Shown here piece by piece: positions 7,029 to 10,555 of a stretch of 10,555 bases of DNA; position 1 is the first letter of the stretch, and each line of letters opens with the position of its first letter. The notes below the pieces were generated by a model. It had not been told where the DNA came from, did no database searches, and was given only the letters and a program-made list of their open reading frames with translations. The translations under genes and the position numbers were made by a program. The DNA is taken from NCBI GenBank assembly GCA_018671205.1, contig JABHIC010000024.1:1-10555 (forward strand), written 5' to 3'. The stretch is from Gammaproteobacteria bacterium (lineage in GTDB: Bacteria > Pseudomonadota > Gammaproteobacteria > GCF-002020875).

Positions 7029-7379
7029 CTATCGGGAGGTCTGCTGCTGAAGGGTCAACTGCCCCAGGCGATAACGGAGGCGGTTAACCTCTTTCTGTGC
7101 GTTATCTGCCGCCTCAATCTTCCCCTCCGTTCTCAACCGGGTTTCACTCTGCTCCTGCTCTGCCAGCTCGGCCTGAAGTGACTGCACCTGCTGATGGCGC
7201 TGGCGCAAGCTTACCGCCTCTGCCCGTAGCGCTGTTGCACGTTCCTCAGTAGCTGCCCGAGCAGCCTGTTGCTCCAACTGCTCCGCCTTGAGTGGATCGG
7301 GAAGATATAGCGCGCCAGACTGACCACAGCCAACCATGAACGCCATGATGGGTACCCATAAAATATTTTTCCTATTCAT
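7029..7379 (-). CDS. LptM/YifL-like lipoprotein with a long coiled-coil tail
   Basis: From the ATG at 7379 this is a 116-residue predicted outer-membrane lipoprotein. A signal peptide (MNRK, then hydrophobic ILWVPIMAFMVG) ends in a lipobox-type site with Cys18. CGQSGALYLPDP follows directly, the CG-x-x-G-x-LYLP signature of LptM/YifL proteins, which in E. coli assist oxidative maturation of the LptD-LptE LPS translocon. Linkage to lysA/dapF is also usual for that family. Residues 30-112 are Gln-, Glu-, Ala- and Arg-rich and read as an uninterrupted helical coiled coil, unlike the short disordered tail of E. coli LptM (67 residues in all). An in-frame GTG GTG pair at 7403/7400 would add eight residues but would bring the start within 2 bases of the divergent esterase gene, so I prefer 7379. 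Cys18 is the only cysteine. The family assignment rests on the motif and neighbours, and the LPS role is inferred. Confidence 0.75.
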   Translation of the reverse strand: MNRKNILWVPIMAFMVGCGQSGALYLPDPLKAEQLEQQAARAATEERATALRAEAVSLRQRHQQVQSLQAELAEQEQSETRLRTEGKIEAADNAQKEVNRLRYRLGQLTLQQQTSR

Positions 7380-7405
7380 GCTGACAAGTATAAACTTCAC
7401 CACCG

Positions 7406-8119
7406 ATGGAAACCATACCTCATATTCTAATTCCTCCTCCGGCAGCCGCTAAAGCCAGCGTAATCTGGCTCCACGGGCTGGGCGCCAATGGCCACGATTT
7501 TGAGGGGATCCTCCCTGCACTCGAACTGGCGGCAGATCACACCATCCGTTTCATCTTCCCCCATGCACCTCAGCGCCCAATCACCATCAATAACGGCATG
7601 GTGATGCCGGGCTGGTACGACATCACCAGCACCGACTTCAATAACCGGGGGGATGAGGAGGGGATCGAGACCTCAGTTGAAGAGATCAACCAGCTGATTC
7701 AACAAGAGATAGCCGCAGGCGTTCCCGCCCAGAAGATTCTCCTGGCCGGCTTTTCCCAGGGTGGTGTTATTGCACTACATGCCGCCCTACGCTATCCACA
7801 AGCGCTGGCCGGGGTGATGGCTCTCTCCACCTATCTTCCCTGTGTGGAGAAGATTCCAGAGGCCCGCGATCCGGCACTGGCGGTTTTTTTTGCTCATGGC
7901 GAATATGACCCGGTGGTCCCTTATCATGAGGGTGAACGTGCACACCATACCCTGAGCAAACTGGGCTACCTGAGCCAGTGGCACTCCTATCCGATGGAGC
8001 ACTCCGTATGCAATGAAGAGATCACGGATCTCTCCCACTTTATCAAGCACGCCTCAAGGCTTTCAGCCACCAAAAGTAACCCGGGCTTTTGCGCCCCGGA
8101 ACTCCCCTCCACTGGTTAG
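7406..8119 (+). CDS. Carboxylesterase/phospholipase family alpha/beta hydrolase
   Basis: This 237-residue protein of the carboxylesterase 2 / YpfH-like family consists of small cytoplasmic serine hydrolases acting on short-chain esters, lysophospholipids or acyl groups on proteins. The full catalytic triad is visible: S117 in AGFSQGG, D168 in HGEYDPVVP, and H199 in PMEHSV. The HGLG oxyanion block is at residues 23-26, and PGWYDI near 68-73 is a family motif. There is no signal peptide. It is the only plus-strand gene. Its ATG is 26 bases from the divergent LptM-like start, with no recognisable Shine-Dalgarno ahead. Relatives usually end shortly after the last helix (here SHFIKH, about 210-215). 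This one has about 20 extra residues that run antisense across the 3' end of the kinase gene. The substrate cannot be told. Confidence 0.93.
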   Translation: METIPHILIPPPAAAKASVIWLHGLGANGHDFEGILPALELAADHTIRFIFPHAPQRPITINNGMVMPGWYDITSTDFNNRGDEEGIETSVEEINQLIQQEIAAGVPAQKILLAGFSQGGVIALHAALRYPQALAGVMALSTYLPCVEKIPEARDPALAVFFAHGEYDPVVPYHEGERAHHTLSKLGYLSQWHSYPMEHSVCNEEITDLSHFIKHASRLSATKSNPGFCAPELPSTG

Positions 8120-10555
8120 CTCCAGTTTCCCGCCTAAATCCTGAATAAATCCGCCAGAAGAGTGTAGCCCAAACCCGCTACCTCCCTTTTTCGTTGTGTA
8201 CCCCCGGGTGAAGAGATAGGGCTGTTGGTTCGCTGAAAAGCCACAGCCATTATCTTCCAAAACAAATAACGCCTGATCCTCATCGGTTGAATAGACGGAT
8301 ATCGTGATCTCTCCCTGCCAATCCGCCCGATTTTCAAGCTCCACTCGCCTGATGATCGCCTCAACACTATTTTGTATCAGGTGACGGATCATCTGCATGG
8401 CTGGGTTCCTCGGTATCTGAACGAGGATTTGGCTATCCAGATCACTCCTCACCTTGATGTTTGTCTGCTGGATCTCATCTCTGAGCAGAATCAATACATC
8501 CTCAACCAGATCTTTAAGGTAAATACGTGCATTGGAGAGTTCCGGTTTTGTGGTGCTGCGATGCACTGAGATAATCTTTGCAATCTCCTGAATACTCTCC
8601 GTGATCTGCTTAAGCTCCTGCTTGATCCCTCCATCTTTGGTGGTGATTTCAGCCAGCAATCTTGTACTGGTCTGCATCACTTCACGAAAGGTTGCCTCAT
8701 CAACCTCTTTCCGCTCATTGAACTGATGAAATATTTTTTCAAGCTGCTCCAGCATTATCGCTTTTTTATTGATAAAGGAGACCTGACCACCAATACCGGT
8801 CAGAGCATTACCAATATTGTGCAGAATAGAGGCACTCATATCTGCAATTCCCGACTGGAACGCAAGATATTGCTGCTTTTTCTCTTCCTGTAACCGGGTA
8901 GTCAGGTCATGCAGTACCAGTATTGCCCCATCCACCAAACTATCCTGATAACCAAGCGGCGTGAGTGGTGAAATAGAGGCCAGAACAGGAATCGACGTCC
9001 CCCCATGACAACAACGAAGCCGCCGATCTGAGCTCAGCGATGGTGAGATAAATTCATCTACCTCAATGCCAAATGAGACCATCAATTTACTGAATGTGGC
9101 AATGCGCAACAGATCCTGATTCAAGACATCAGAACGGTTCACCAGAAAGAGAAGCTGTTTCGTCTGAGTACCATCGAATGAGATCATGCAGGTTGAGCCG
9201 GCCTGAACCTCACCACCGCTCTCTCGCCACTCCCAGCGCTGAAAAACCATCGATGGTTGATCGGTTTCGAGCAACTGCTCTATTTTGCTAATCATCTCCG
9301 GAGAGAGTAGCGCGGAGAGCGAACTACTCTCCAGAGCCTGCTGCTCATACCCCAGCCACCGCTCCATCTCCCGGTTAGGCTGCCAGTGCCCCAAGCGACC
9401 ATGCTCCTCCTTCGATGGCTGCAGATCAACTATTATTGAAGGGAGGGGGGCTTGCTGTAGCTGTTCTCTGAATTGAGCCTGATCTTGCAGGTATAACGAT
9501 TTGATCTGCTCTCCCAGCTTATTGAGCATGGCCGGATGATAGTCTGCGCCATCCTCGAACAGATCACTGAACGGACGCACTAGAACCTCATTAGGTGAGA
9601 CCCCCAGAAGCCCTCCAGATGCGCGGTTGGTATGGGTAATCAGGCCAAAACGGTCTATCGCCAGAATGGGGTCACTGATACCATTGAGAATCGCATCGAC
9701 CCGCTCATAGAGGAGTTTTGCCTCTTTAACACTCTGCAGATATTGATACATCTGAATATAAATCTGTTGATGGTATTTACGTATCGAGGCAATACGCTGA
9801 ATAAAACTACTCTGCTGCTCTCCCTTGAAGATCACATCGATTGCACCAGCAGCCAGTGCAATATCCTTAACCTCATGCTGGCTGGTCAGCACAACCACCA
9901 TAACATTCTGGGTAGCCGGATCATTTAGCAACTCACGGGTCAACTCATCCCCGTTACCACCCTCCATATAGAAGTCAACAATTGCAAGATCTGGGCGTTC
10001 ATTACGTGCCACGCTCAACGCCTCTGTCATACTCTCTGCAGCAACCACCTCACAACCGGACTCCTCCAGCATGGCCTGATAGGCACTGCGGACAAACTTG
10101 GAATCGTCCACAAAAAGAACCTTAAAAGGGGGAACCTGCTTCACTTCAGAGAGGGGTTGAGCAGCCGCCTCTGAAGGAGGCCTGCTCCTCTTTTCCCGGT
10201 CACTGAGTACCCTTCTTTTCAATGCGTCTATTCTGAGCAGAAACAGCTCCTCTGGACTGTCTTTGCTGATCATATCCACTGCACCGGCATCCAGAGATTT
10301 CCGCGTGATATCGGTGTAACCAGAAAAGATAGATATCACCATATTCTGTGTCACTGGATGGGCAAGCAGACGCCGGGTCAGCTCCTCTCCGGTAAAATCA
10401 GGCAAATTGAAATCAAGCAGCCCGATATCCGGTTGTTCGCGCATGGCAACATCCAGTGCCTCTTCAGCACTGTATGCGGTTACCACCTGGTAACCCTCCT
10501 CTTCCAACACCTGCTGATTGAACCTACCCCCAATCGTTGGACAGAAAACGGGGGA
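8063..10555 (-). CDS. REC-REC-PAS(x3)-histidine kinase signalling protein (5' end beyond window)
   Basis: The frame is open to the right edge, so the N-terminus is missing. Residue numbers below count from the GTG at 10510 (815 residues). Receiver 1 (about 1-95) has phospho-acceptor D33, S63 and K83. Receiver 2 (129-245) has D135/D136, D179, T209 and K229. A helical linker leads to a PAS domain (about 265-350), a second PAS-like region (356-460), and a third (about 465-540, ending GAILVLHDLTTRLQEEKK). The kinase core has an H-box with H564 in SILHNIGNAL, then a coiled dimerisation segment, N714 in the N-box, G1 DNGCG at 753-757, and G2 GGSGFGL at 776-782. There are no transmembrane segments, so it is a cytoplasmic kinase whose receivers lie upstream of the sensor and catalytic parts. 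The cognate partner and signal are unknown. The GTG at 10510 is not a true start, because it would cut into receiver 1. Confidence 0.9.
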   Translation of the reverse strand, partial: SPVFCPTIGGRFNQQVLEEEGYQVVTAYSAEEALDVAMREQPDIGLLDFNLPDFTGEELTRRLLAHPVTQNMVISIFSGYTDITRKSLDAGAVDMISKDSPEELFLLRIDALKRRVLSDREKRSRPPSEAAAQPLSEVKQVPPFKVLFVDDSKFVRSAYQAMLEESGCEVVAAESMTEALSVARNERPDLAIVDFYMEGGNGDELTRELLNDPATQNVMVVVLTSQHEVKDIALAAGAIDVIFKGEQQSSFIQRIASIRKYHQQIYIQMYQYLQSVKEAKLLYERVDAILNGISDPILAIDRFGLITHTNRASGGLLGVSPNEVLVRPFSDLFEDGADYHPAMLNKLGEQIKSLYLQDQAQFREQLQQAPLPSIIVDLQPSKEEHGRLGHWQPNREMERWLGYEQQALESSSLSALLSPEMISKIEQLLETDQPSMVFQRWEWRESGGEVQAGSTCMISFDGTQTKQLLFLVNRSDVLNQDLLRIATFSKLMVSFGIEVDEFISPSLSSDRRLRCCHGGTSIPVLASISPLTPLGYQDSLVDGAILVLHDLTTRLQEEKKQQYLAFQSGIADMSASILHNIGNALTGIGGQVSFINKKAIMLEQLEKIFHQFNERKEVDEATFREVMQTSTRLLAEITTKDGGIKQELKQITESIQEIAKIISVHRSTTKPELSNARIYLKDLVEDVLILLRDEIQQTNIKVRSDLDSQILVQIPRNPAMQMIRHLIQNSVEAIIRRVELENRADWQGEITISVYSTDEDQALFVLEDNGCGFSANQQPYLFTRGYTTKKGGSGFGLHSSGGFIQDLGGKLELTSGGEFRGAKARVTFGG

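Noticed and set aside
7397..7423. Eight-codon minus-strand leader ORF (MRYGFHRW) with a strong AGGAGG ribosome site, its stop overlapping a GTG of the LptM-like frame
   Set aside because: The AGGAGG is simply the complement of the CCT CCT CCG proline codons at the start of the esterase. With no other support, a translated leader is unlikely.
7424..7452. Possible minus-strand promoter (TTAGCG, 17 bases, TAGAAT) ahead of the LptM-like gene
   Set aside because: The -10 matches 5 of 6, but the -35 matches only about 3 of 6 and it lies inside esterase codons. It is too weak to list as a feature.
8071..8091. CAAAAG/CTTTTG hairpin with an internal CCCGGG as a bidirectional terminator between esterase and kinase
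   Set aside because: The stem is only 6 bp around a 9-base loop, no U-tract follows on either strand, and it lies within both coding regions.

Overview
The window looks like chromosomal DNA of a gammaproteobacterium. The gene order lptM-like / lysA / dapF / DUF484 / xerC / hslV / hslU / DUF971 / ubiE / ubiB is a housekeeping arrangement found in that class, and the proteins resemble gammaproteobacterial versions throughout. A free-living or symbiotic sulfur-oxidiser-type lineage (Chromatiales-like) would fit the gene order, but that is only an impression. No species can be named from the sequence alone.

Layout. Positions 1-7379, minus strand: ten genes read toward low coordinates with almost no gaps. 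In transcription order they are an LptM/YifL-like lipoprotein (7029-7379), lysA (5756-7006), dapF (4916-5749), a DUF484 protein (4260-4919), xerC (3299-4270), hslV (2688-3227), hslU (1357-2691), a DUF971 protein (877-1257), ubiE (131-880), and the first 44 codons of ubiB, which runs off the left edge (1-134). Four junctions are 4-base start/stop overlaps (dapF/DUF484, hslV/hslU, DUF971/ubiE, ubiE/ubiB), which suggests translational coupling. The only internal gaps above 30 bases lie between xerC and hslV (about 71 bases) and between hslU and DUF971 (99 bases). These are the likeliest places for internal promoters or RNA processing.

Positions 7406-8119, plus strand: one alpha/beta-hydrolase carboxylesterase, divergent from the lipoprotein gene and separated from it by only 26 bases. 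Positions 8063-10555, minus strand: a large soluble multidomain signalling protein (two receiver domains, three PAS-like regions, histidine kinase core). It overlaps the esterase tail to tail by 57 bases and is cut by the right edge of the window.

Function. lysA and dapF carry out the last two steps of meso-diaminopimelate and lysine synthesis. xerC resolves chromosome dimers. hslVU is the ATP-dependent heat-shock protease. ubiE and ubiB belong to ubiquinone (and menaquinone) synthesis. The cluster therefore bundles cell wall/amino acid supply, chromosome segregation, proteostasis and quinone synthesis.

No stretch longer than 300 bases lacks a gene. I see no tRNA, rRNA, CRISPR array, insertion sequence or phage signature. 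Most of the window is ordinary. The points worth a second look are the kinase architecture, the long coiled-coil tail on the LptM-like lipoprotein, the stem-loop at the xerC 3' end, the absence of ubiJ between ubiE and ubiB, and the very tight divergent and convergent junctions around the esterase. I did not find a convincing undescribed system.
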